Part shown: positions 35,256-46,911 of the stretch, in pieces
How the letters are laid out: every line of letters begins with the position of its first letter
How positions within the stretch are numbered: position 1 is the first letter of the stretch
Source: Carya illinoinensis
Taxonomy: Eukaryota > Streptophyta > Magnoliopsida > Fagales > Juglandaceae
Direction of reading: 5' to 3'
Length of the DNA: 64,000 nt
NCBI RefSeq assembly: GCF_018687715.1
Contig: NC_056758.1
Coordinates: forward strand, 32,266,467 to 32,330,466
Program-made: the position numbers and the translations under genes
The notes under the pieces: generated by a model
What the model was told of the DNA's origin: nothing
The model's database searches: none
The model's input: only the letters and a program-made list of their open reading frames with translations

Positions 35256-36780
35256 TTATGATTGTGGTGGTGGTGGTGGTATAGGGTTTTGGGACATCAT
35301 TAATTGAAATTGTTCAAACATTTTTTGGTTATTTAATTGTAGCCTCTCTTCTAATCTTGCTTCTAAATCTGCTGCTTGATCTAATCGGGTCAACAACTCT
35401 TTTTCCTTCGATCTCAATCGTTCTATCTCAAGTGCAGCTTCCTCTAATTTTTTAGTGTTGTCGTCATTCGATCTGGCTTTAGAAGATGATGAAGATGTTG
35501 AGGATGGCTTCACGCAACATCCTAAGCCCCTCAAATATCCAGAACGTGATCCAAGAACTTGAGAAAAGATTTGAGCATCGTTGACAGATGATTCATCAGA
35601 TGGATCCGCAACAGTGTCTTTAAGAGATATCATCTTGTCCTGGAAAAAGAAAAACATTAAAATTAGTATATGTAACAAAAATATATTTAGACAATGAAAT
35701 TAAATAAACTTAAACTTACATAATTTGCCTCTGCTTCAGGATTGCTCCAAACACCATCACGATTTTTATGTGCTTTAGCATACAATTGGGTCAGATCATA
35801 ATCAGTAGGATTTTCTTCTTGCTGCAAAATGAAAATTAATATCATAATTTATACGAAAAAAGTGTATATATTAAGATTTATTGGAGACAATAAGAACTAA
35901 CCATTTTTTTTGCCAAGCGATGAAAAGATCGAGAACCCGCGTGATGGTGTATCGTTAAATTTGATCTATTTGTTTTGTTCACTGTACTCCGTTTCTAAAA
36001 AAAAGAATTATAATTTTTATTTAATACATCTATTATATATTATTAAAAAAAAGATGGTAGCGAAATTACCTGATAAGCAGGATCTTCAAACAGATCACAA
36101 ACTTTCTCCCATTCGTTTGGTGGCATTGCTTGGAATGGATTTTGACGCGCCTCTATCGTAGTACTGAACTTCTGGTAGTGTGCATGGCATCGACCTTTGT
36201 ACCTCCGAAATGCATTCGACATGAGTTCTTCAATCGTTAGTCGATCCTCCCGCCGACCAAAATTTAGTTCAAACTCGTCCTTCAAAGAATTATAAACAAT
36301 TAGTATAATTTCAAACATTCGCATTTAAGTAAAAATGTTATACAAAGTAACTTATTACCAGACAACGATTTTTGATGTGGTCTTTCACATCTTGGGGAAC
36401 TTTAGCCCAGGATAATGTAGCCATCGGTGCATACGTGCGAGTAAGTGTACCAACATAAGAAGCAAGCCAAGCTGCCGAATCCCCAGAGCCACCGGTGTGA
36501 TCATCAGATATATCAACTTTAATTTTACCCACTTTCCTTACTTTTTCTATGCAGACACCCCTCGTAATGCCTCTAACTCGGCGCTGGTTTACAACAGCTA
36601 TATATACAAATGGCTTAGAATATATTTTAATTAAATTAATCTTATTTGAAAGATATACATTGAAAAAATACCTTGTTCTGGTTCTGTTGACGGTGGCCCA
36701 CCATTGTTGGCAGGTGAAGCACAGGGGGATTCGCTAAGTGGTGGGGATGGCTCACGTGTTCTTTTGCGTTTAGGAGGCAT
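35256..36780 (-). pseudogene. En/Spm second protein (TNPA/PTTA-like, Transposase_24 type) with a frame break
   Basis: Six exons by consensus splice sites: 36672-36780, 36359-36598, 36070-36279, 35902-35994, 35720-35821, 35256-35639; exons 2-6 are all in phase 0. Motifs fit the plant En/Spm (PTTA) family: SWAKVPQDVKDHI, NRSNLTIHHHAGSRSF, TDYDLTQLYAKAH.NRDGVW, then SRSGYLRGLG and a C-terminal coiled coil (LEIERLRSKEKELLTRLDQ) before a poly-Pro end. Start ATG 36780 (MPPKRKRTRE, basic). Exon 1 plus exon 2 total 349 nt, one too many for an open frame, and the excess maps to an AAAAAGTTAAGG stretch near 36535-36550. Without that the protein would be about 378 residues. Either a 1-nt insertion broke it or the true splice differs. 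In En/Spm this partner binds subterminal repeats. Confidence 0.65.
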
Positions 36781-36873
36781 ATCTGTTTGAAATTACACAA
36801 TATATTATTATTCGAACAAAATACATGAAATATTTTTATAAGAATTTTACCTACACAAATATCTGTTTGAAAA

Positions 36874-39800
36874 TCATTCGGTATCAGTATTGCTGGACCA
36901 ATCGCTCTCATCCTCAGTAGACATTTCAGTTGATTCATGTTCTTCCGACATGTCACCTTCAATTACTTCGGGTTGAACATCTTCTCTGCGCAATGGGACC
37001 ATGTCATAATGGCTGAGATCAACAAATAGATTGATGCCTGATTCATTTTCTTGATATGCTTCTTCATGGTCTGGACTATCAACTTCTTCATGTGGTTTGT
37101 CTACCTCTGGAATATAATCATACACATTTCTCGGCGCAAATTTCTCGACTATTCTCCATGGATTTCCGAACTCCGGATCATCTAAATAAAAAACTTGATT
37201 TGCTTGGCATGCGAGAACAAATGGGTCGTCCTCATACCATTTGCGAGATGTATTGACACTTACAAAATATTCATCCTTACGCACTCCCAATCTAGGATTC
37301 GAGACATCCCACCAGTTACATTTAAATAACCAGACCATATATCCCCCCACATACTTTAATGCTATGATATTCTCCACAATTCCGTAAAAATCAATATTTT
37401 CATCCCCATGGCTTCCTTCGACAACAACCCCACAATTTTGAGTTTTCCTATATCGTTCTCTGTCTGCTGTGTGAAATCTATATCCACGCACCAAACATCC
37501 TGAATATTGGATAGCCCGCTTAGACGGACCACATGCCAAAGCATATACTTCTGGTGAGATTTCACCTGAATGTTCATTATATTTCGATGCAACCTACATA
37601 AATAAATTTTATTCTACTTATATCAATATCATATATAAATATGATGACACCTACAAATTAAATAAAGTTTAAAATACTTTCAAGCATAATTTTTTATACT
37701 ATCAATACCGTATGTTCAAACCATGAGGCAAATTCTTCTTCATGCGTCTTTTCTACGTCAGTCACACCATTCGTGCGAAGTAGTTGTATTTGTTCGCTGC
37801 ATATGTTAATGTGAATTATTAATTTGTATCAATATATACTATATTATTAGAAATGCACTTAATACTACTACCAAATTAGATGATCATCACGAACCTCAAA
37901 TACTGTTCAATCTCTTCACAATTATTTAAGACATACCATCGAGCTCTTTCAAACTCTCGCCCACATAGGTCATAGCCCCCTTGTGCACCTATAGGACGTA
38001 CTTTCTGGGAAAACACGGTAAATGCTGACGAAACTCCCATTTGTCCACCTTCATAATTTCGATCCGGTCTCGTAAATCTAGTATCAACCCCACGAAAATA
38101 CATTGAACAAAATGTATGCCACTCATTATGAATATATGACTCTGCGATCGATCCTTCCGGACGAGCCTTATTCCCCACAGATCGCTTAAGTTTTCCCAAA
38201 AACCGTTCAATAGGATACATCCATCTATACTGAACGGGGCCAGCAACTAAAGCCTCACGAGGGAGATGCACAGCCAAATGAACCATTACATCAAAGAATG
38301 AAGGCGGGTACAAACTCTCCAATTTACACAATATCAATGCAATGTCAGCTTCCATTTTTAATAAGGCATCAACTTTCAACGTTCTACTGCAAATATTTCT
38401 GAAAAATCGCCCTAATTCTGTGATAGCTGTACGAACATCTGGAGTAAGCTTTCCCCGCACACCAACTGGCAACAATCGCTGTAAAAATATATGGCAGTCG
38501 TGACTTTTTAGACCAGTTATCTTCCAATCATAAGGTCGGACACATCTTGACATGTTCGAAGCATAACCATCGGGTAATTTGATTGTCATAAACCAATCAC
38601 AGAATTTCTTTCTCTCATCACTTGAAAGTGTATACCATCCAATGGGCATATAAGCTGATGACCCAGTATCTTGCAAATGCAACTCTGATCTGATTCCCAA
38701 CTCTTTCAAATCTTTACGAGAGTTGACTGTATCTTTTGTTTTTCCTTGTATTGACATCAGGGTACCCAAAATATTCTCACATATATTTTTTTCAATGTGC
38801 ATTACGTCTAGATTGTGACGCAGTGTTAAGGTAGACCAGTATGACAACTCAAAAAAAATACTTTTTTTGGTCCAATTCAATTCCACTGCTTGTCTTTTCC
38901 TCTTTCGGCATCTTGCATTCTTTCCAAATCTGTTGTCTGGGACATCTGCCAATTGAGTGAGAATATCACTGCCAGAATACTCTGGTGGTGATGACCTACG
39001 ATCAACCGTTCCATCAAACATTACCCTATTGTTTCGCCATCTATGATCATGAGGTAGATATCGACGGTGTCCCATGAAACATAATTTCCGGCCATTCGCT
39101 AACCACTGAGACTGTGTATCTTTGTTACAAACAGGACAAGCCATTTTTCCCTTTGTGCTCCACCCAGACAAGTTCCCGTATGCCGGAAAATCATTAATTG
39201 TCCAAAGTATTGCAGCATGCATTTTGAATTCACGCGAAGCGGCCACATCATATGTATTGACACCCTGTTCCCACAACTCTTTCAACTCTTCCATCATTGG
39301 CTGCAAATATACATCTATTTCATTTCCTGGTGACCTTGGCCCTGGAATCAATAGAGTCATCATAAAATAAGGATCCTTCATACACTTCCATGGTGGCAAA
39401 TTATAAGGCATTACTATGACAGGCCAAGTGCTATGAGAAGTGCTCATGTTGCCAAATGGATTAAACCCATCAGTTGCTAAACCAAGACGTACATTGCGAG
39501 GTTCTTCAGCAAACCATGGATACTCGTCATCAAATTTCTTCCATTGTAAGGAATCTGCAGGATGAGTGATAAATTGATCATTTTGAACTCTTTCTGTGTG
39601 ATGCCAAGTCATATCTTTCGCAGTCATCCGGGAAGTAAATAATCTTTGAAGTCGAGGAATAAGCGGAAAATGTCTTAGCACTTTCTGGGGTACATTACGC
39701 TTATCTGATGTCCATCTTGACTCAAGACACACCGGACATGATTCACATTCTGCATATTGCTTCCAGAAGAGAACACAATCATTCTTACATGCATGGATGA

Positions 39801-40485
39801 TATTATAATCAAATCCTAACCCTCGCTTCAATTTCTTCGCTTCATAAAAATTCCGAGGTACTACGTTATCCTCTGGCAGAGCCTCTTTAAATAATTCAAG
39901 CAGCATATCGATAGCCTTTGCAGAAATACGACAAATAGACTTTATATGGAGCAACCTGACAGTGAATGACAACTTGCTATGACGGGTACACCCTTCGTAC
40001 AATTCTCGTTGTGCATCCTCCCACAATGATCCAAAGTCTTCATTTCCCCCAAATGACTGGGTAGATGTTCCTTCTCCAACCCTGGCACCAAATATACCAG
40101 CGCCAAGATCTCCTAACATTTCAGTCATATCTTCTCCATTATCATAACCATCATCAGAAATATCAACATTTATGTCCTCCGTGTCGATCTCGTTACATTC
40201 ACCCATCTGGTTGGTGTGACTGCCAAATCTAACTCCTTGGGGAAATGGTTCTCCATGTAAAACCCAATCTGAATATTTACCATCAATTCCATTTACGAAT
40301 AAATGATCCTCCACAACCGTCATATTATAAGAACTAAGGTTTTTGCACTTCTTGCATGGGCATCTTATAAATCCTCGACTATCAACACTCCCACAAGCAA
40401 ATTCTAAGAAAGACTTCACCCCTTGTGCATATTGTATATAGTCTCGACCAAGTCTATCTCCCAACAACATCCAACTTTTATCCAT
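36874..40485 (-). CDS. TNP2-like CACTA transposase
   Basis: Three exons, 37895-40485, 37709-37796 and 36874-37593, add up to 3399 nt: 1132 residues plus stop, with no internal stop. Start ATG 40485 (MDKSWMLLGDR). Domains in order: transposase-associated N-terminus with RCPCKKCKN (about 40-50); tnp2 transposase core about 220-480 (ATDGFNPFG near 338-346, then PGPRSPGNEIDVYL, KMACPVCNKDT); NLDVMHIEKNICENIL near 570; DUF4218-type block (FFDVMVHLAVHLPRE, YPIERFLGKLK) about 700-800; and a DUF4216-type region in exon 3 (NIIALKYVGGYMVWLFKC), closing with an acidic tail. It should bind and cut the element ends. The open frame and complete domain series suggest it can still be made; expression is unknown. 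Confidence 0.93.
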
Positions 40486-41043
40486 CTATAAAGGAAAACC
40501 ACAATCATGGGATAAACACTATCATTCAACTATTACAATACATGTGTTTAATTACCATGTACTTTTAAGGTAGTTGGTCCTATCCCATTCGAGAGACTAT
40601 CATCTATATCGCATATATACTCAGTCTAAAACTCGTATGTTAGTTTAAATTTCGGCAGCATTTCCCTACAATTCTCCAAGTATGCTAGTCACGATAAGTC
40701 GTCGACCCTATTCATGAGCCGAGAAACTTATGAACTACATACTCGAAGAATGTAGAAAAATGTTAAACCAAAATTTAAATTGACTAACACAGGAGTTATA
40801 ACTAAGTATATATGCCATATAGATGATAGAATCCCAAACTGTCCACTTTGGACAATTCAAGAGTTATACCCAAATATTCTTTAAGAGAATATTTGGCCAC
40901 AACTCTCGAACGGGTCTAAGGTTTAACTGCATGTAAAATAACTACAAAATCCAAACACTTAGTAATAAACATAACAAGCATATGTCACAAATACATGGGA
41001 AGATTACATTACAAGTATACATGATGGGCCTTGAAATATTTAA

Positions 41044-41274
41044 TACTTGAGTACTCAAATATCTTCACATATTTAATTATAATTTTTTAATTAAATATCT
41101 TATTATTATATTTGGAGTATTAAGCTATTTAATTAGTGTACTTAGATATAATTAATTATACATTAAGTATTAATCATCTTATTACTTGAGTACTCAAATA
41201 TCTTCACATATTTAATTATAATTTTTTAATTAAATATCTTATTATTATATTTGGAGTATTAAGCTATTTAATTA
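41044..41274. repeat. 92-bp direct repeat pair
   Basis: Two nearly identical 92-bp copies, 41044-41135 and 41183-41274, begin TACTTGAGTACTCAAATATC and end CTATTTAATTA; the period is 139 bp. They lie 0.6 kb upstream of the TNP2 start, inside the CACTA element. TACTTGAGTACTCAAA itself contains the palindrome TTGAGTACTCAA. Confidence 0.9.
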
Positions 41275-41289
41275 TCACTGCAAATAATA

Positions 41290-43604
41290 AGTATTTAATT
41301 CTGTGATACTGTTCGAACAAACACTCTATAAGTTCGAATGGAACGCTGGTGAAGTTATATTCTGTTCGAACAAATAAAAATTAATTCGAACGGTATTCAG
41401 AGCGTTCGAATTAAACCAACCCAGAAACCAGTCACGAAACAGAGCACAAAACTGATAAACAAAACACAATTTCTGCATTCATGATGCCATATTTCAATAC
41501 AACAAACTCAAAACATCATGAATATCTCTAAATATGATTATTAAAAAACTTAGAAAACTAATAAAACTTACCTCTTGTACTAGCAATTCAAACTTTAGTC
41601 AATCCACAATACCTATATATACATAAAACACATTAAACTGTTGTTCTATCCCAACAAATAAATGCAAAAACTCTATAGATATTTGTAAACGAAAATCGAA
41701 ATGAAAAATACAAAAAAACACAACTTACCTCTTGTCCTTCTCCTTTCTCTCTCAAGAATCTCTTCTCTCTCAACGCTTTCAAGCTCTCTCTCTCCACAAC
41801 ACTCTCTCACAGCCTCTGCCACGCTCTCTCTCCTTTTCTCAATCTTCAATCCGAGTGAAAAATGAAGTGAAAGGATCGGATTAATAATATGTGCATTTCA
41901 GTTCGAACTAAATTTTAATCAGTTCGAACGTGAAAGTCCAAATACCGCTAATTTTTCCCACAATTTTTTCGCGTTCGAATTAATATTTTTCCAGTTCGAA
42001 CAGAAAAAGGAATATTCTCCAGCATATACTGATAACTTGGCGCGAATTTTCCCTCCAAACAAAAAAAATTCGTTCGAACATGAATTATCTCTATTCGAAC
42101 TAACATTATATTAGTTCGAACAGATAATTAGATAAATATATAACTATACACATAATACACCCAATATTATTATGTGTATATGTAAAAATTATATAGACTA
42201 TATAATACTAAGTGTCACTAATATCATAATACTAAGTTTCTTATCAATCTATAATATTAAGTATTTAAAATAGTATAATATTTTATTTACAATCACTAAT
42301 AGTGTTATACTTATAAGTTAGTATCACTATAAGTATAATACTAAGTATCACTAATAGTATAATACTAAGTGATATTAAAGTATAGATACCATCAAAATAT
42401 GAAAACTAATAATACTGTAATATTTTATAATATAGTCCAAGTACTTGGTTTATTATTAATATACAAACTAAACATATTAGAAATATGTTTTTTATACTAG
42501 TATAATTAATGCAATGTTTTACTATATACTTACTATATTTACTTTATAATGCAATACTTTAGACAATACTATTTTATACTCATCTAATCCATAATATATA
42601 TACTATTACATATATATATACTAGATACTTACAATATATATAAGTAACTAGTATAAAACTCTATACTATCGATATATAGTTATCTAATATATATTATTAT
42701 ATATACTAGTGAGAAATTTGGCCATTAGTACTAGTATACTCTGTATTATATACTATTATTACTAATACTTCTCAATTGTTTTACCTCTTGTACTTATATA
42801 TATATATTTTTATGAAGTATTATATAATTCATTCGAACTTATACCCTTCTAGTTCGAACTTATACCCTTTTAGTTCGAACTAATTATACTTCCGTTCGAA
42901 CGAAATCACGTTATTTAAGCCGCGAACCAGTTTCTTCCCCAGGAGATTTCGTGCCTCCTCTCATTCGAACTTTTCGATTTCCTCCGCCGTTAGCAGCCAC
43001 AACGCCGCCACCAACTCCGACCAACTCCTCAAATCTCCTAGAACAAGAGGTATGGGTTAAATGTTAATTATTTTTATAATTTTTTTAGTTAGTTTTGGGG
43101 GGGTCGGATTTTGAATCAATCCGGCCCCATTTTGTTGTTTTGGGGGCAAATGACACAACTATAATCGGTAGAAATGATAGGGATTTACTCCTAAATCATT
43201 TCTACCGATTAAAATATTGGATTCCTTCATAAAAATGAATGTGTCGGTTCAGTTCTGAGTCGACTCAGCCATGTCTGTTTGGCTCAGGTCCGTTCGAATG
43301 AATACAAATTTCATTCGAATTGAAGTCAAGTCCATTCGAATTAAATTTATGTTAATTCGAATGGAATATAATTTTATTCGAATGGATTTTAGGCTAATTC
43401 GAATGGACATATCTGAGGTCATTCGAATGAAAATTATGTTCATTCGAATGAATTTAAATTTCATTCGAATGAATATAATTTAATTCGAATGGAATTAAAG
43501 GCCATTCGAATAAGCAGTTGTCAACCATGATAGCACAATATCATCATTCCTCTAATTCACTTTAATTAGATCACATATATCTTTTATACATCAACAGTAT
43601 ACTA
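41290..43604. promoter_or_regulatory. Divergent intergenic region of the CACTA element with TTCGAA clusters
   Basis: This region separates the TNP2 gene (-) from the + strand gene at 43605, so it should hold both promoters. It has TTCGAA clusters at about 41310-41410, 41895-42130 and 42830-42970, CT-rich sequence near 41740-41840 that suits the TNP2 leader, and an AT-rich stretch with repeated ATAATACTAAGTATCACTAA words (42180-42400). The sharing of motif between the termini and this region suggests autoregulation by an element-encoded DNA-binding protein, as known for En/Spm; here that is inference. Confidence 0.5.
43281..43510. repeat. Dense ATTCGAAT array
   Basis: Eleven TTCGAA cores in about 230 bp, spaced roughly 18-24 bp, mostly ATTCGAATG. 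It lies 95 bp upstream of the + strand gene. Because the core is palindromic and free of stops, both strands stay open over it with repeated Ile-Arg-Met residues; I take these ORFs as by-products. Confidence 0.9.
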
Positions 43605-44753
43605 ATGGCAAGCAGCAGCGGAAGAAAACGTTCCAGACCCCAGACAGAAAGTACCTCCGCATCTCCTTCTCAGCCGGCCGTCAGGCCTATACTAGTTGAG
43701 CGGGAGATCATTTTAGGTGACTTCCGTGACCTCACTTGGGAGGGGCGGAGCATACATGACATCATCACCGATCGTGGATGGACCCCGATCTGTCAACAGA
43801 GGGGCACAGCATATCCTGAGATGGTCGGTGAGTTTTACCGTGCCATGGGTGAGCAGCCTGGTGATGCTCTATGCTATAACTTAGTAGTCCGGGGAGTGAG
43901 TATTATATTCTCTCCTCGCGTTATTGCTGAGTTCCTAAATTTGCGGCGAGAGCCCGGTGCCTATCCTGCAGCAGCAGCAGCGAGATCAGCGACTGCACCA
44001 TCTGGAGAGGACACTACAGTCGCATCCTCATCGCCAGTGCCGGATAGACAGACCGCAGAGCTGGATGCTAGCTCGGATGATAGCGAGAGCGGTGATGAGG
44101 TACCTGATGATGGTCTCACAGACGATCAGGTTCGTGACCTAGTGCGAGACCCTGAGGCTCCTCCATATGATGGCGGTAAAGTGATCCGACAGGCCGACTG
44201 TATAGCATTTTTCAGAATGCTTAATTTGATTGTTGGGTATAACATTGATCCGAAAAAACACAAGACTGATTTCAGGATCGAGCGGGCCAGATTTTTGTTA
44301 CGGTTAGCACAGGGGGAGCCGATTGATCTGGCATTATATTTCTTCCTCCGCATTCGCACAGAGTCACGCTATTCGGGTGGAGGTAGTCTACCATTTGCGC
44401 TTTTGATATCTAACCTCTTACTCCATTCAGGGGTTGCAGTGACTTTGACTGAGCGGAGGTCGCCACAGATGGGGCCCGTTAACAAGATCACATTCAGTAA
44501 GAGCAAGGGTCACTTGTCGAAGACTCGTCCAGTCCTACAGGATCAGCCTCCGCCTACTGATCCAGCTTCTACTGCTGCTGCCCCTATTGAGAGACACCCT
44601 GCTGGGGCTACTCCAGATGAGGTACGAGCTATATTGGTGGACCACCGCGACATTTTATTGAGGGACTTCATTCAGCCCATGATGGAGAAGTTTAAGGACC
44701 TAGAAGGACGGTTGCAAACTTTACAGGAGGATTTTGATTTATATAATAAATAA
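43605..44753 (+). CDS. Putative plant transposon protein (third CACTA-borne gene)
   Basis: A 382-residue intact frame from ATG 43605 (MASSSGRKRSRPQTE, basic N-terminus) to TAA 44751. The core, about residues 30-230, has WEGRSIHDIITDRGWTPIC, EFYRAMGE, VVRGVSIIFSPRVIAEFLNL and FRMLNLIVGYNIDPKKHKTD, which fits the domain annotated in plants as putative plant transposon protein (PF20167 as I recall). An acidic Ser-rich linker and a C-terminal coiled coil (REFIQP-like, KFKDLEGRLQTLQEDF) follow. It is opposite in strand to the transposase genes and preceded by the TTCGAA array. Its molecular role is unknown. Codon use is more GC-rich than the AT-rich sequence around it, which may point to capture. 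Confidence 0.75.
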   Translation: MASSSGRKRSRPQTESTSASPSQPAVRPILVEREIILGDFRDLTWEGRSIHDIITDRGWTPICQQRGTAYPEMVGEFYRAMGEQPGDALCYNLVVRGVSIIFSPRVIAEFLNLRREPGAYPAAAAARSATAPSGEDTTVASSSPVPDRQTAELDASSDDSESGDEVPDDGLTDDQVRDLVRDPEAPPYDGGKVIRQADCIAFFRMLNLIVGYNIDPKKHKTDFRIERARFLLRLAQGEPIDLALYFFLRIRTESRYSGGGSLPFALLISNLLLHSGVAVTLTERRSPQMGPVNKITFSKSKGHLSKTRPVLQDQPPPTDPASTAAAPIERHPAGATPDEVRAILVDHRDILLRDFIQPMMEKFKDLEGRLQTLQEDFDLYNK

Positions 44754-45422
44754 ATATTGTTAGTAATTTTTTTTACTTTTTTATATTGTATAGAACGTCT
44801 AACTCATTTTGGAATGTAATTAATGCAGTATAGTTTTTATTTTTAGTGTTTGCTAGCCTCTTTATTGTTAATAACACATTTCTTCTCATTATACTTAGTG
44901 TTCACGATAATTGAAAAAATGACACTATCTTTAAATTAATATTTAGTTAACTAAAATATTTTTAAATTAATTACATAAAATTAATTATTTATGAATTTGT
45001 AAATATTTTAATTCATTGTAAATCATAATATATAATATATAGAACTTTTTATTTACTTTGGAAATGATAAAAAATTAATAGAAAAAATATGTATTCTTAC
45101 AATTTTAACAATATATCTTTTCAATTAAATAATACCGTTCGAACACGTTAATACTAATTCGAACAAATAATATTGCATTCGAATTAATTAATTTTCTGTT
45201 AGAATTAAATTTAATTAGTTCGAACGGCATAGATTTTTGGAGACGACCTAATTCGTCTCAGAATCTCAAGTTCGAACTAATTTTTTTTAGTTCGAACGGA
45301 TTTATAAGGTTTTCCATGTTTTGAGACGAAATTAAAATTTCGTCTCAGAAAAGTACTTTTAGGGACGAAATTAATTTCGTCCCTAAGAAATTTCGTCCCT
45401 AAAAATTAAATTTCTTGTAGTG
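44754..45422. repeat. Right subterminal region of the CACTA element
   Basis: AT-rich to about 45120, then six TTCGAA motifs (45137-45303) and, close to the terminus, GAGACGAAA/GGGACGAAA repeats in both orientations up to TCTTGTAGTG. The latter words also occur in the left end (34590-34760), giving discontinuous terminal similarity beyond the 10-bp TIR. Confidence 0.8.
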
Positions 45423-45425
45423 GGT

Positions 45426-46657
45426 GCATTTTGGTAAACACCAACACACGCCGTTTAACACTGCCGTTTTGTCCCACTTATATTTTTATTCCCACCTCAT
45501 CTTACTTGTTTTTCTCTTTTCCTTCTCCTTCATTGTCTTTCACAAGATCAAGATCCAATCCGTAGCCTTTTTCACTAAACTGACGCGAGCATCCTCATGC
45601 ACACGTCGGTTAGTGCACTGCGATTGCAACTATTTGACTGCAAATAACTTTTTTTTTATTAAATAATCCAATTGGGACATGTAATTGAAAATCATGTCAA
45701 TCATTCTTTTAAGCATGTATATCATGGCAGATTTTTTAGAGAAAAAAAAAAAAAGAAAAAGAAATGATGTGTTCCACAATGGAATCCGATAAGTGAATAG
45801 GAAAAAATATGTATCTAGTATGTATAATGTACCACATTGCCTGCATATGCACCACATTATCTAGTATGCATATGTATAACGTATTTAGGGTTGAGTACTC
45901 TCCGTTTCGATCATATTGTTGACTCATTTTGTTATCATACATGCCTCTTAAAAAGCACTGGCATAGATTTAACCAAATATCAATGAACCCCATTAAATTA
46001 TTAATTTGAGTCAGAATCAGTACTCTACATCGAATTAGGCAAGTCCAAAACATTTTAGCTTTTTGTTACAACGTATTGAAGATGGTTTAACGTGAATAAT
46101 GATAAATACAAGTTTTGCTCGTCCCTAACATTACTCGGCTTAAAATATTTGCTCTTCACTGTAACAAAGTTATCTGAGTATTTTTATTGAATTTTTGTTC
46201 AGCCAAGTAGTGCATTTCTTATGGTTTATTTATCTTTTCTATGTGTTTCTTCTTTTCCCTTCTCCTCTCACCTAGTCAAAGCCTTTTCCACAAAGACCAT
46301 CCAACCGTACATGTTATAAGTTATGAGACATCACACAAAATATATTTTATTTGATAAAAAATAAACACATGATCGATAAAACTGTAAAATACGATAAAAA
46401 TTAAAATATGACAAAAAAAAAATGAATGAAAACAAGTCAAAAAAAAAAAAAAAAAAAAAGAAGACCAAATGATCTAGTTATCGAGAGCATTTTCGTGCTA
46501 CACCCTCAATGCTCTTTTATCATACATGTTACCAAAACAAAAACAACTAAGATTATCTTCAGGATTATCGGGTTTTTTTTTATTAATATAATCCATAAAA
46601 TTAGCTTAGACAATGTCGTGGCTTTCATATTTCAAGCTTAGTAAATATTTGTCCAAT
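45426..46657. other. Region with no supported gene
   Basis: Mixed AT-rich sequence with an A-run at 46440-46459 and small ORFs without recognisable family (45424-45666, 45736-46053 on -). Nothing regulatory stands out. Confidence 0.5.
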
Positions 46658-46911
46658 GGAAAACACTATGGCCACCGCTGGTGGCTCCCGCTGGAGGCCA
46701 CCGTTGGCCCAAAATTTTTTTTTAATTTTTTCTTTTTTTAATGATTAAGAAATTTTTTTTAATATTATTATAATTTTTTTATATTTTTTTTAAATGTTTA
46801 AAACTATTAAAAAATGATTTGAAAAAAAAAATTAAAAAAAAAAACAAAAAATTTTTTTTGCCTAACGATGGCTCCCAGCGGGAGCCACCAACGGTGACTG
46901 TAGCAGCGTCC
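46658..46911. mobile_element. Mutator-type MITE with 9-bp TSD
   Basis: 254 bp flanked by the 9-bp direct repeat TTGTCCAAT (46649-46657 and 46912-46920). Terminal inverted repeats are about 37 bp: the outer 15 are diverged, and the inner 22 (CACCG-TTGGTGGCTCCCGCTGG class) match with one change. The interior is poly-A/T and non-coding. A 9-bp duplication with long TIRs is the hallmark of Mutator-like elements. Confidence 0.85.

Larger units (their letters stand above)
34570..45422. mobile_element. Complete CACTA (En/Spm-type) DNA transposon
   Basis: 10,853 bp bounded by perfect 10-bp inverted repeats CACTACAAGA (34570-34579) and TCTTGTAGTG (45413-45422) and a perfect 3-bp target duplication GGT (34567-34569, 45423-45425). 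It carries a TNP2 transposase gene (36874-40485, -), a second En/Spm-family gene (35256-36780, -) and a + strand gene (43605-44753). Subterminal regions contain many (G/A)TTCGAA(C/T) palindromes plus GAGACGAAA/GGGACGAAA words near both ends. Both boundaries and the TSD are directly visible. No other transposon is nested in it. Confidence 0.97.

Noticed and set aside
43249..43483. Overlapping ORFs on both strands with repeated Ile-Arg-Met residues
   Set aside because: They arise from the palindromic ATTCGAATG repeats, which are open on both strands. No protein feature beyond the repeat.
34780..45305. TTCGAA repeats considered as a CRISPR-like array
   Set aside because: The core is only 6-8 bp, spacers are irregular, there are no cas genes and the genome is a plant's; they are transposon subterminal repeats.
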